Source: Anaerolineae bacterium (GTDB taxonomy: Bacteria; Chloroflexota; Anaerolineae; UBA4142; SHND01). Taken from it: 58,199 nt of DNA. The notes beneath the pieces are model-generated. The model ran no database searches, had not been told where the DNA came from, and saw only the letters and a list, made by a program, of their open reading frames with translations. A program made the position numbers and the translations under genes. The DNA lies in assembly GCA_020851635.1 (NCBI GenBank), contig JADZCJ010000124.1, forward strand, positions 1-58,199, given 5' to 3'. Of the stretch, positions 17,955 through 27,100 are shown one piece after another (position 1 is the first letter of the stretch; each line of letters opens with the position of its first letter).

Positions 17955-18569
17955 TTAAATTGTCGTTCCGGGCGTGGGGGATAGAGTTACGGCAGGGAGC
18001 GCAAGATAATAAACATCGCCCGCGCAGCTGCGGCACACGATCCGGTCCTGGTGGGCGACTTGACGACCGTTGATAATCTCTTCGCCGCAAACATCACACT
18101 GGACGCGCACACCCTCCGCGCCAACCAGCGTCTGGACCGCCGTCGTGAGGGCGACGGGCTGCCAGACAAACAACAATGGATTGGGGATTTCTTGATAGGC
18201 GGCGAGTTGCGCCTGCCAGTGATTCGCGGCGTCCGGCGCATATTCTTGTGCCAGCGCCCGCGACTCGCTGCGCGGCGCGATCCGCACCGCGCGTTCGGTA
18301 TGCGTGTCCACAAACGTCGCCGCGACCTTGCCCCGGTCCTCGAATCGCATGGTGCGTTTGCCGATGCGACATCCCGTCGCGACCGTAATTCCATCCGCCG
18401 CACAACCATCTGTCTCGATGATCGCGAGCAGACGTTTGTCCGTGCGCGGGAGTTCGAGCTCCAGCAAGCGTCCGGCAAGCAGCCCCATTCTGACGCCGAG
18501 AACCTGACGGGGGCACAGATGCGAGTGCAGCGCCGCGCTCGCCTGTAAAAGCTCAGCCAATGTTTGCAT
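17955..18569 (-). CDS. fmdE: FmdE-family protein
   Basis: 204 residues matching the FmdE family named after formylmethanofuran dehydrogenase operons: ALHSHLCPRQVLGVRMG near 14-30 (conserved His and Cys), ETDGCAADGITVATGCRIGKRTM near 52-74 in which the two Cys are conserved, and a C-terminal treble-clef zinc ribbon (CDVCGEE near 158 and CRSCAG near 178). FmdE proteins accompany molybdenum or tungsten enzymes and are thought to help cofactor or metal handling; the exact role is unsettled. Here the gene is last in a molybdoenzyme operon and overlaps the preceding membrane-protein gene by 17 nt, which supports an accessory function for that enzyme. Confidence 0.8.
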   Translation of the reverse strand: MQTLAELLQASAALHSHLCPRQVLGVRMGLLAGRLLELELPRTDKRLLAIIETDGCAADGITVATGCRIGKRTMRFEDRGKVAATFVDTHTERAVRIAPRSESRALAQEYAPDAANHWQAQLAAYQEIPNPLLFVWQPVALTTAVQTLVGAEGVRVQCDVCGEEIINGRQVAHQDRIVCRSCAGDVYYLALPAVTLSPTPGTTI

Positions 18570-19587
18570 GCAGCTCCTCCGCGTCGGGGCGGGTCAACAA
18601 CCAAAGAGCGATGAGGGCGAGAAACAGGTGCGTCGTCAACGCCGGCGCATAACCTGCCGCAATCAACAACAAGAGCGCCCATACGCGCGGGTCACGGTCG
18701 CGCCACATTGCCAATAGGGTCGCACCCATCAGCCACGCCGCCAGAGCATACAGCGCCCACGGCAGATACAACGAGATTCCGAGCGACCACATCGCCACAA
18801 TTCCGGTGAGCGCGGGACCGCGCCAATATGCAGCCACAAACACCAAAGCCGGCATTGCAGCTGCCAAATACATCGGGACGCTCGCGCGGCGCCGTCCCAG
18901 ACACCACCAAAAGATAAATGCTGCCGCCACAACGATCAATTCGCCCGCGTTGAATAGCGCGGAATGCCACGGCATCACCGTTTGCAGCTGCAGCGCGTTC
19001 GCCGCTGCGCCGCTCAGCCAATACAGCTCTCCGATCATTAGCGCCGCCGCCGGAGCGATCCATACAAGCGGACGACGGTTCTGAACTGCTCGGATGGCAA
19101 TCAGTCCCAGCACACTCAACGTCGCGATATGATACGCCGCGCCCATCCAAGCCGAGGGCGCAACAAACACAAACAGCACACTGACGCTGAGGAGGAGGAC
19201 AATCAGACCCGAGAAAACGCCGCGCCACTCGGCGCGGGTGCGCCACGCGATCCAGCCCAAAACGCCAAGCGCCAACACTCCGGTGAGCGTGAACGCAAAC
19301 TGCCCGAGCAGCGCCAGCCCCTGATAGAGTTCGAGTATCGGCGAGGTCTTGGGGATAAAATGCGCGCCGCGCGTGAGCGTTCGCCCGACCAGCCATTCGA
19401 CAACCGCAGCCGCGACGAGCCAGCGCAAAAGCGGCGGATAAGCGAGCGAGTCGTCCGCATCCGTCCGCGCCTCTGCGCGCGGCAGCGTTTGCAGGTCGTC
19501 ATGCGCCCTGTCCGGGATCAGACGTGTGATTGCGTGTGACAACCGCCTGCGCTGCAAACTCAGAGAGTGTGAAAACGACGCGCTCAT
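18553..19587 (-). CDS. Polytopic membrane protein of the molybdoenzyme operon
   Basis: 344 residues from the ATG at 19585-19587, which overlaps the TGA of the gamma-subunit gene (ATGA); an upstream TTG two codons earlier is possible. After a basic N-terminal region of about 55 residues come roughly ten hydrophobic helices. His occurs in or near several of them (PSAWMGAAYHIATL near 150, MPWHSALFNAGEL near 205, TTHLFLALIALWLL near 318), so heme or quinol chemistry is conceivable but unproven. I do not recognise the family with certainty; it vaguely resembles NnrS-like heme-copper membrane proteins in layout. Its place between the heme-b subunit and FmdE suggests electron transfer or assembly. 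Confidence 0.6.
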   Translation of the reverse strand: MSASFSHSLSLQRRRLSHAITRLIPDRAHDDLQTLPRAEARTDADDSLAYPPLLRWLVAAAVVEWLVGRTLTRGAHFIPKTSPILELYQGLALLGQFAFTLTGVLALGVLGWIAWRTRAEWRGVFSGLIVLLLSVSVLFVFVAPSAWMGAAYHIATLSVLGLIAIRAVQNRRPLVWIAPAAALMIGELYWLSGAAANALQLQTVMPWHSALFNAGELIVVAAAFIFWWCLGRRRASVPMYLAAAMPALVFVAAYWRGPALTGIVAMWSLGISLYLPWALYALAAWLMGATLLAMWRDRDPRVWALLLLIAAGYAPALTTHLFLALIALWLLTRPDAEELHANIG

Positions 19588-20639
19588 TCCCAATTCCCCC
19601 GCGCCTTTAACACCAGCGCGGCGAGCAGCGTCAAGCCGCCGAGAATGATGAATACGACGAGGGTGGATGTAGTATCGGGCGGCGTCCCCGGCTCGACGAT
19701 ACGCATCGCCGGTTCCGTGACGGTTACCTCCGGGCTTGTGGGCTGTGTCGCTTGCGCCACCGCCCCTTCAAATTGCAGATTTGCCCACTGTGACGCAGAT
19801 TTTTGTCCGTTCCGTTCGCCGTTTGCGCCGTCCCACGCGGCAAACGCGATAGGATACAGTTTCGCCGGATCAAAACTCACATTGTCCGCGCCCGTTGTGG
19901 CAAGGTCGCGCGTAAAAATCACTCGCCAGGTGTTATTATCCCATGCGCCAAAGCCCCCGACGATCTGCCCGGCAGGCGGCTGTGACGTCAAGGTGCCGTA
20001 CCCCCCCGCGACGAGATTCTCAACCGGCGAGACGCGCGGCATCGCAAACAGATTGTTTGCCGCAAACGCGGGCACATAGTTGGGGTCGTCATACTCGGAG
20101 GGCGCGGGCATCGCCACGCGCGCAAACGGATACTGGTCCACGTTCATGTTGGGATACGCCGTTTGCATATCCTGCCATGCCGTCGAATCCTTTTGCCAGT
20201 CCGCTTTCCACTGCCAGATATTGACATTGCCGCCCACCTGCCCCATACAGATAAACAGCGGCTGATCGCCAATCGGAAATTGCACCGCTACCGCATCTCG
20301 AAAATCCTGGACCCGCACCATCGAGTCATTCTGCGTCGTGTCGTTCCATTCGACCAGGATTGCCAACTGTGAATCGTTATACAGCGCCCGCGCAGTGACG
20401 GCTTTGACGTTCGTTTCGAGCAGGACGGGCGCGGCAACCGCTTGCGCGCTCAACGGCACCTCGAGCGGCGTCGCCGTTTGCCACAATGCGGCGGTGGGGT
20501 CCTTGAGCGGCAGCGGCTCGGTCACGCGCGCCGCGACCAGCGTTGCTCCTTGCGAACTCGCGATGGGAATGTTGAAAAACAAGAGCGCAAGGGCGCCAAG
20601 AACAATACCGACAAAGAGGACTATATTTCGCTTGTGCAT
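19584..20639 (-). CDS. Ethylbenzene dehydrogenase-type heme-b gamma subunit
   Basis: 351 residues from the ATG at 20637-20639; the longer open frame upstream overlaps another gene and is not coding. A signal peptide or anchor (about 6-28) is followed by the EB_dh domain typical of EbdC, DdhC, SerC and ClrC, and of the NxrC-like subunits of periplasmic nitrite oxidoreductases. LFICMGQVGGNVNIWQWK (about 129-145) is the family's signature, and Met132 lies where a heme ligand would be expected by analogy. A C-terminal helix (about 320-343, TSTLVVFIILGGLTLLAAL) then anchors it to the membrane with a short basic tail. It should carry electrons between the Fe-S subunit and a membrane or periplasmic carrier. 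Confidence 0.8.
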   Translation of the reverse strand: MHKRNIVLFVGIVLGALALLFFNIPIASSQGATLVAARVTEPLPLKDPTAALWQTATPLEVPLSAQAVAAPVLLETNVKAVTARALYNDSQLAILVEWNDTTQNDSMVRVQDFRDAVAVQFPIGDQPLFICMGQVGGNVNIWQWKADWQKDSTAWQDMQTAYPNMNVDQYPFARVAMPAPSEYDDPNYVPAFAANNLFAMPRVSPVENLVAGGYGTLTSQPPAGQIVGGFGAWDNNTWRVIFTRDLATTGADNVSFDPAKLYPIAFAAWDGANGERNGQKSASQWANLQFEGAVAQATQPTSPEVTVTEPAMRIVEPGTPPDTTSTLVVFIILGGLTLLAALVLKARGNWE

Positions 20640-20692
20640 TGAATTCGCTCCATCTTGTGGATCGGCTTGCCAAAAACCAAGCACGCGCCAAA

Positions 20693-21568
20693 TCAAGCTT
20701 GGCATAACTCGTACCGTTCGACGCAGCGCGCACACGCGCCCTGCCGGACATTCCAACCGCGAAAATCGCTTTGGATCGCGTTTACCGTCTCGGGCGCGAT
20801 CTCTTTTGCCCACTCGAACGTCGGGAATCTGCACAGGGGACAGCGCGTGCCGGGGCGCGGCGCGGGGTCGGAGCTGTCCGGTATCTGGCGCGCCAGTTCC
20901 ATCAAGTCCGCATGAGTCAGGGCAACATTTGGCTCTTGCGCGGATAACGCCGCCAGCTGCTCGACGGCAAGCGCCGGAAATGCGCGCTTGAGCTCCCGGA
21001 GCCGTGCCTCCGGGGACACGAGCGGTTCGACGCCGCGCCGCGCCAATCGCGCATCCACATAGCTGCACCACAACGCCCGGTAACGCTCTGCCAGCGCATT
21101 TGCCTCTGTGAACGTATCCTGACGCTCGATGCGATAGCCGAACGCGGGATCGAGCATATCGCTCGCGTGCAGAAATTCGTGACGTACGAACGTCGCGAGA
21201 CGCTGGCGGTCCGCAAAGCGAGCGGGCAGCGCCCGCAGGCATACGCCCGCGCCGTCGCGCCCCAGGACCGCGCCTTCGTCCTGTTTGTGCCGCGCCGCCA
21301 AAACCAGCAAGCCCTCCGCACGTCCAAGTTCGGGAAATTCCGCCCACAATTCGGCGAACCATTCACGCCACCCACGCTGGTCAAACCAGACCAGATGAAT
21401 CTGCGCAAAGGCATTTTCGCGTTCTTCAGGCGCAAGCCGCTCATAGAGCGGGTCCGCCAGCGAATGATAGTCGCGCAACAATGCGCGCTCCCCCGCGCGT
21501 TCTGCGCGGTCGAGCTCGGCAGCGACGAGCGTCTCGAGCAATTGCGGTTCAATACGCAGTTTCGGCAT
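20693..21568 (-). CDS. HExxH-like zinc protein with C-terminal zinc ribbon (operon accessory)
   Basis: 291 residues. FVRHEFLHASDMLDP near 145-160 is an HExxH-type metal motif (HEFLH) with a following Asp, as in gluzincin-like or minimal zinc peptidases. The C-terminal quarter carries CPLCRFPTFEW and CARCVERYELC, a four-Cys ribbon. I do not recognise a named family. The start at 21566-21568 overlaps the chaperone gene by 20 nt, and the gene lies in the middle of a molybdoenzyme operon. It may therefore cleave, assemble or quality-check a subunit such as the Tat-exported catalytic chain. That is inference from context; peptidase activity is not established by the motif alone. Confidence 0.6.
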   Translation of the reverse strand: MPKLRIEPQLLETLVAAELDRAERAGERALLRDYHSLADPLYERLAPEERENAFAQIHLVWFDQRGWREWFAELWAEFPELGRAEGLLVLAARHKQDEGAVLGRDGAGVCLRALPARFADRQRLATFVRHEFLHASDMLDPAFGYRIERQDTFTEANALAERYRALWCSYVDARLARRGVEPLVSPEARLRELKRAFPALAVEQLAALSAQEPNVALTHADLMELARQIPDSSDPAPRPGTRCPLCRFPTFEWAKEIAPETVNAIQSDFRGWNVRQGACARCVERYELCQA

Positions 21569-22274
21569 ATTCCATCACCGGGCAGCCACCGCAGACCAGG
21601 TCCTCGGGCGGCGGAGTGGGAAGCACCTGGGTCAGCGAGCGCGCCTGAACCTCCGCCCCCATCCGCTCCGCGTCCGCACGCACGAACGCGACCGCAAACG
21701 CGGCGAGCTGTTGATACACGCCGTCCGGCGTGTTTTTTGTGACGCGCTCTGCAAACAGGTTCACCCAGCGACCGAGATGATCGCGCAGAAATTTGCGCTG
21801 GGCATCGGCACAGATTGAAGCGTCATCGGCGCGTCCCGGATTGCCCGCCGCCGCGTGCGCCTCCTTGATGGCAAGCACATACATGAATTCCAATTCCATT
21901 GCGAGATGATCGGGGCGCTCGCGCACTTGGCCCCCCACCCGGAACCCGAACGCGTTATAAAAACCCGCAATGTCCGCCAGCTCCTGGCTCTGCCGAAATT
22001 CATGCGGCAGCCCATACTCGGTCTCGTAGCACAACGAGCCGGTCACGCCCAGCGCGCGACGATACTCGAGCTGCAGTTCGGCAAGCGACAGCGAATAAAA
22101 TTCGGGCAAAAAGAGCGTACCGCGTGACGATGGGGAGTCTTGGCTCTCCAACTCGCGCAAAATAGGTTCCAGCGCGGGCACATCCTCGAGCCAGTTGTCC
22201 GTCGGATAAAGCAGCGCGTCAGAGAGAAAGCGATACATTTGCGCGCGGCGAATGGTGATTTCAATTGGTAACAT
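21549..22274 (-). CDS. TorD/NarJ-family molybdoenzyme chaperone
   Basis: 241 residues from the ATG at 22272-22274; a TTG seven codons earlier is also open. It is all-helical and matches the TorD/DmsD/NarJ family: RRAQMYRFLSDALLYP at the N-terminus, LQLEYRRALGV near 85-95, then ELEFMYVLAIKEAHA near 126 and FLRDHLGRWVNLFAERV near 163. Such chaperones bind the Tat signal of the catalytic subunit and hold it until the molybdenum cofactor is inserted. The C-terminal CGGCPVMEYAE pair of cysteines is unusual and might bind metal. The gene sits between the Fe-S subunit and the zinc protein and is clearly part of the operon. Confidence 0.8.
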   Translation of the reverse strand: MLPIEITIRRAQMYRFLSDALLYPTDNWLEDVPALEPILRELESQDSPSSRGTLFLPEFYSLSLAELQLEYRRALGVTGSLCYETEYGLPHEFRQSQELADIAGFYNAFGFRVGGQVRERPDHLAMELEFMYVLAIKEAHAAAGNPGRADDASICADAQRKFLRDHLGRWVNLFAERVTKNTPDGVYQQLAAFAVAFVRADAERMGAEVQARSLTQVLPTPPPEDLVCGGCPVMEYAETAY

Positions 22275-22329
22275 GGTAAAAATGGGGATTGACAACCGGA
22301 GCTTGGAAATTCATCCAAACTCCAGTCTC

Positions 22330-23589
22330 CTAGATCGAATTGAGGCGCGCTGTCGGTCGTTCGTGTACCGGCTCGACCACGCTCAAACGCGCGACTTCGC
22401 GGTCTTTGGCATCGAATCCGATGACCGTGTCGTTATACATTTGCCACGGCTTGCCGTTTACCGGCACCTCGTGCACGAGCGGACCCGCTTCAATCTCGAA
22501 ACGAAAGATCATCTTTTGAGTCGCGCGGAAAAGCTGCAGGACCGCCAGCAGTTCGCGCGAAGGCGCGGCGTATCGCGCAATCGCCTCGTCCACGCCGGGA
22601 CCAAACATCTGGCGCAAATACGGGCGCGGCGCCCAGCGCGGCGGGATATAATAGATATTCGGCTCGGTGCCGAACTGCGGATACAGCGGCAGCGCGACCT
22701 TTTCGACCTTGACGAGATGATACAGCGGGTGCTTGGGGTTCTCGACCCAACTGCCATCCGCCGCAATATCCACCAACCCATTCATCCGAATCTTGCCCGG
22801 ACAAACTGCCATACAGCGCGTTTCCATCGGCACGCCATCGCTCAAAGGGTCGGCGCCTTCGACGCGCGGGTAACACGCCACACATTTTTCACTCGTCCGC
22901 GTGGTGCCGCGAAACATGCTCTTTTTGTACGGACACGCCTCGACACATTTGCGATAGCCGCGACAGCGCGCCTGGTCAATCAAGACGATGCCATCTTCGG
23001 GGCGCTTGTAGATAGCTTGGCGCGGACACGCCGCCAGACAGCCCGGATACGTGCAGTGGTTGCACAGCCGCTGAAGATAAAAGAACCAGGTCTGATGTTC
23101 GGGCAGCGACGCGCCCTCTGTGCTGATGCCGAGATCGTCGCCCTTGTACGCGGTCGAGGTGTCTTCATAGAAATTCGGCGCGCGCCATTCCGTATCGGGC
23201 GGCAAATATCCCAGCACATTTTGCATTTGCGGCGCGGCTTCAAAGATCGTCATCCCGTTATACGCCCCATAGGGCGCGGCGTCGCCCGTCACGGTCGAGT
23301 CCCATGTGGCAGTTGTGCCGGCAGCTTGCTGTGCCGCGTCGAGTTGTTCCAGGATCCGAATGTCCCACTGCTGCGGATAGCCGCCATACGGTTTGGACTC
23401 GACGTTGTTCCACCACATATACTCTTGCCCTTTGGAAAACGTCCAGGTTGCCTTGCATGCGCCCGTGCAGGTCTGACACCCGATACAGCGGTTGATATTA
23501 AACACGGCTGCAAATTGTTTTTGCGGATGTGCTTCCGGAAACGGGTAGGGCATCTTGCGTCCCAGCTGCCAGTTATAGACCTCTGCCAT
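22330..23589 (-). CDS. Type II DMSO reductase family iron-sulfur subunit (NxrB/NarH-like)
   Basis: 419 residues; GGAGGAG precedes the ATG. Four cluster motifs are visible: C35/C38/C41/C45 (CIGCQTCTGAC), C176/C179/C184/C188 (CNHCTYPGCLAACP), C209/C215/C219 with Tyr212 in the fourth position, and C236/C239/C259/C263. Tyr in place of Cys is the mark of the [3Fe-4S] cluster of the type II family, so three [4Fe-4S] and one [3Fe-4S] are expected. No export signal is present; it would be carried by its Tat-bearing partner. The blocks YNWQLGRKM, FSKGQEYMWWNNVESKPYGG and FFYLQRLCNHCTYPG resemble what I recall of Nitrospira and anammox NxrB more than cytoplasmic NarH. It transfers electrons from the alpha subunit to the heme-b subunit. 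Confidence 0.88.
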   Translation of the reverse strand: MAEVYNWQLGRKMPYPFPEAHPQKQFAAVFNINRCIGCQTCTGACKATWTFSKGQEYMWWNNVESKPYGGYPQQWDIRILEQLDAAQQAAGTTATWDSTVTGDAAPYGAYNGMTIFEAAPQMQNVLGYLPPDTEWRAPNFYEDTSTAYKGDDLGISTEGASLPEHQTWFFYLQRLCNHCTYPGCLAACPRQAIYKRPEDGIVLIDQARCRGYRKCVEACPYKKSMFRGTTRTSEKCVACYPRVEGADPLSDGVPMETRCMAVCPGKIRMNGLVDIAADGSWVENPKHPLYHLVKVEKVALPLYPQFGTEPNIYYIPPRWAPRPYLRQMFGPGVDEAIARYAAPSRELLAVLQLFRATQKMIFRFEIEAGPLVHEVPVNGKPWQMYNDTVIGFDAKDREVARLSVVEPVHERPTARLNSI

Positions 23590-23935
23590 AATCTCCTCCG
23601 TCCTGCGTCGGTTGCATCATCTCATCCATGATGGCACAGGCGGGCGGCGCCTCGCGCACGAGAATATCCGCAAATTTATAGCCGCCCCATTTTGCCAGGA
23701 CCTGCCCAATCAATTCGCGCACCCACGGCTCACCCTTTTGGCGATAAATGCGATGCGTCGCCAGAAACATCGGACTGCGAAAAATCGTCATCAGTCGCTT
23801 TTCATCCCAACCCAGACGCACATATTCTTCGATGATACATTCCGCCATCAGCTCCAGCTCTCCCGGCTCGCCGGCCAAGACCATCCCCACCAATTCCAGA
23901 GGGTCATCGGATTCAGTTTCTTTGTGCGGCATCAT
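23573..23935 (-). CDS. Small conserved-type protein of the molybdoenzyme operon
   Basis: 120 residues, acidic and helical, without signal peptide. GAGG lies just upstream of a double ATG (23930-23935); the second ATG would remove one residue. The pattern LMAECIIEEYVRLGWDEKRL followed by LMTIFRSPMFLATHRIYRQKGE looks like a compact helical accessory protein; I have seen comparable small proteins beside nitrate-reductase-like genes but cannot name a family. The start of the Fe-S subunit gene overlaps its end by 17 nt, so they are cotranscribed and translationally coupled. A role in assembly of the enzyme is inferred from position only. Confidence 0.6.
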   Translation of the reverse strand: MMPHKETESDDPLELVGMVLAGEPGELELMAECIIEEYVRLGWDEKRLMTIFRSPMFLATHRIYRQKGEPWVRELIGQVLAKWGGYKFADILVREAPPACAIMDEMMQPTQDGGDYGRGL

Positions 23936-23940
23936 TCACC

Positions 23941-24138
23941 TCAATGCTCGTGCGGCTCTAACGATTCCGCGCCCGCCAGTTTGCCCACCAACCTTTGCGG
24001 CTGATGAATTAATATCGGCAAACATTGCGGACAGATATGTGCCTGTCCATGCTTGTGCACGATCGGGACCAGCGGCACCTCTTGCGCTGTGCGTTCGCAA
24101 TTTACACACTTGAAATTCTGATTCTCATTCTCATTCAT
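23941..24138 (-). CDS. Small zinc-ribbon protein of the molybdoenzyme operon
   Basis: 65 residues. Two CxxC pairs (CVNCERT near 11-14 and CPQCLPIL near 36-39) with a His/Gly-rich linker (IVHKHGQAHI) form a likely small zinc ribbon. The N-terminus is Asn/Glu-rich and the tail ends in EPHEH. The gene follows the catalytic-subunit gene by 58 bp and precedes the 120-residue gene by 5 bp, so it belongs to the same transcript. The function is unknown; a metal-binding accessory or protein-interaction role is plausible. It is short but the spacing and Cys pattern make it credible. Confidence 0.6.
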   Translation of the reverse strand: MNENENQNFKCVNCERTAQEVPLVPIVHKHGQAHICPQCLPILIHQPQRLVGKLAGAESLEPHEH

Positions 24139-24196
24139 TGCCTTTACCTCGTGTCCGTGCTTTTTGTATGGGGCATCAACTCTCTACGCCGCATTG

Positions 24197-27100
24197 TTAC
24201 GCCAGACGTTTCACCTCGATCGCGCCGCCGCTCAAATACTTGGTCATAAACTCGTTCTCGTGTCCGGGCGTGAACCCGGTTTCTACCGCTTCCCATTTGC
24301 CTTTGCCGTCCAGTCCGCCGTCTTCCGCCTTGGTAACCTTGACCAGCGTCTCCTTGGGCACCGTGTTGAGCGCGTGATTGTCCGCCTCGCCGCCAAAAAT
24401 AAACTGCATGCCCGTTTTTTGTTTGTGGAACAATGTATCGGTTTGATGCATCGGCATTGACCAGTCGCGCGTCACAGACTGCTGCGACCCGTACCGCAGG
24501 TTCGCCTGGTAGCCCGTGCCTTCGGACATTGCCAGACCGTCCGGACGTGTCTCGTGCGCGCGGACCGATCTTTCGGTTGCCATAAAGGGCGAGTGTTTGA
24601 GCATGACAATGTGATACGGGTAGGCGGGGTTGTATTTTGCGCGCAGCATCAGGCGCGATACCTTGTAGAATGGGTCGTCGGGTTTCCAGCCGATATACGG
24701 ACGGTCGGCGGGGTTGGCGTCCAGATAGACGTAATCGCCATCCTCGATCCCCAGGTCTTTGGCAGCTTGCGGATTGATATGCAGTTGATGATCGCCGGGT
24801 CCAGGCAGCCGTTTGTCCATCCGGTAGGGGTCGCCAAAGTTCGAATCGAGAATGATCGTCCAGTCCACCGTGCTCCATGAGGAATGGACGCGATGCCGCG
24901 TTTTGGGTGTGAGACAGTAAAACGAATACCCTTTTGCCCATAACGGGTTTTGCGTGCCTTTGACCTTGTCCCAACTCATCGCGATATTGCGTACCGTGCG
25001 TTCTTCCCAACCGAGCGCATCCTGCGGAATCCCATAATCGTCGGGTTTGAGAAACCGCGAGGTGCTGACGATCACGTTCGGCAAATACGGCGTCGCCTCG
25101 GGTCCTTCGCGGTGTGAGATCATGTTTTCGCCATACTCGATCGCCTCGGGAATATCGCAGTAGGCATCGAGCCGTCCTGTCGCCGTATAGAATGGGACCG
25201 AATCATGAATCTGTTCCCAGAACGGGACGCGCGGATAGGTGCGAAAGAGCATCAGCGCCGCGCCCGGCTCGCCATACTTGCCCGCCATAATGTCCTCCAG
25301 CTTGTAGCCGCTCGTCGTCAACGATGAATCGAGCAGACGCTGGATATACACGTCGGGTTTGCCTTCGTGGATAAACTTCCAGTAATCAGAGAATCTCGAA
25401 TCTCCAATCTCTTTTCCAATCGCCTGCGCCACCTCCGCCAGGATGCGCGAATCGTCGCGCGTGTCATACAGCGGTTGGATGCCGCCTTTCCAGATTTGAA
25501 GAAACGGGTTCGAACAGGACGCGGTGATTTCCAGAGTCTCGAATTCTGCCCATGAATTTGCCGCCAGCGCAAAATCGGCGTATTCGACCGTCGCGGTCAT
25601 CTCGATGTCGGTGGTGATGATCAATTCGAGATTGGGATTGACGTTCTTGATCATCTCGTAATGATGTTTTGCATTGTTGAGCAAATTGACATTGGTGACG
25701 AACTGCACTTTGGTCGGCGTGGGCATATGCGTCTTGCCGGTAAACACTTTGCGCCCATAGCGGGGTGTCTCGACGATCAAGGGGCGTTCCGAATGATTCC
25801 AGTACGCGGGTTCCTCGTCGCGAGAATACGCGTGCGCGTGAATCTCTTTGCCCGGCGCGCTCGCGTCGAGGGTCATGTGGAACGGGTCTTCGGCGACCCA
25901 GCCCTTGAAACCGGGTCCCGTCTCGGGCGACCCCTGAAAGAGCGCGGATTTATAGTTGCCCGCCCATGTGTAACATCCCGCGCCGAGCTTGCCGATATTT
26001 CCCGTCAGCATCAACGGCAAAAACTGCGCGCGGTTGGCGAGCGTGGCATGGAACCAGTGATTGATCCCCTCGCCGATGTGAATCGCCGCGGGTTGAATCG
26101 TCGCAATGTCGTTCGCCAATCTTTCGATGAGCGGTTTGGGCGCGTGTGTGATCTCGGCGACAGTGTCGAGGTCGTAATCCTTGAGATGTTCCTTGTACAT
26201 TACCCACAACGTCAAGACTTCGACTTGAGACCCGTCTGCCAGCTGCACCTGTCCCGACCAATCGAGTTCAGGAGTGATTCCTTTTTGTGTCAGCTGTTCC
26301 CCCACATCGCCGCGCGTGACCGCCACGAGTTCGCCGCGCTTGGCGTCACGCACCACATAATCGCCCAAAACCTCGTACTGCTCTTGGGTCAGCCCCTGCG
26401 TCTTGAAACTGTAGCTATCCGCTTCAAGCCCCAGCTTGTAGTCCGGGAACACGTCGCTCGCGCTCAGGCGTTTGAGGTTGTCCGCGCGCACGAGCAGCGG
26501 AAAATCGGTAAAGCGGGTGACAAAGTCCTCGTCATAACGCCGATTGTCCATGAGCCAGCGCGTTACGCCCAAAAAGAGCGCCGTATCGGTCTCGGGACGA
26601 ATCGGAATCCAATAATCCGCTTTGGTCGCAGGCGGCGAGTATTCGGGCGTGATGGCGACGATTTTTGCCCCGCGCTCCATCGCCTCGATAAAAAAGTGCG
26701 ACTCGGGCATTTTGTTTTCGACCAGATTCTTGCCGCACTGGATATGCAAAAGCGAATTGCGTAGATCGTTAAAATCCTCGTCGGACGCCTGCAAGCCCGT
26801 CGTAAACGGATGTCCCGGCGCCTGATCGCCGTGCCAGGTGTAATTCGACCAATTGCGCCCGCCCAGCGCCTCCTCTTCACTCACCCCGCGTACTTTTTCG
26901 TCCAGCAGCGCGAGCGTGTTGGCAAAACGATACATGCCGTATTTGCCGATCACACCGAGCAAGCCCATCCCGCCGCGACACTTGAAGGTGCGCGTGCCCG
27001 CCTCACCCATCGCCTCGACCATCTCTGGAGGATACCCCTGCCGGAGCAACAATTCTGCGCCCGCTTTGCCCGAATAGCGTTTCGCAATCGCAACCATGCC

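Noticed and set aside
22252-23631. 459-codon plus-strand frame opposite the Fe-S subunit
   Set aside because: The minus strand encodes all expected cluster cysteines; the antisense product has unnatural His/Arg content.
25661-26764. 367-codon plus-strand frame opposite the catalytic subunit
   Set aside because: Same reasoning: antisense of a confidently identified gene, with no start signals.
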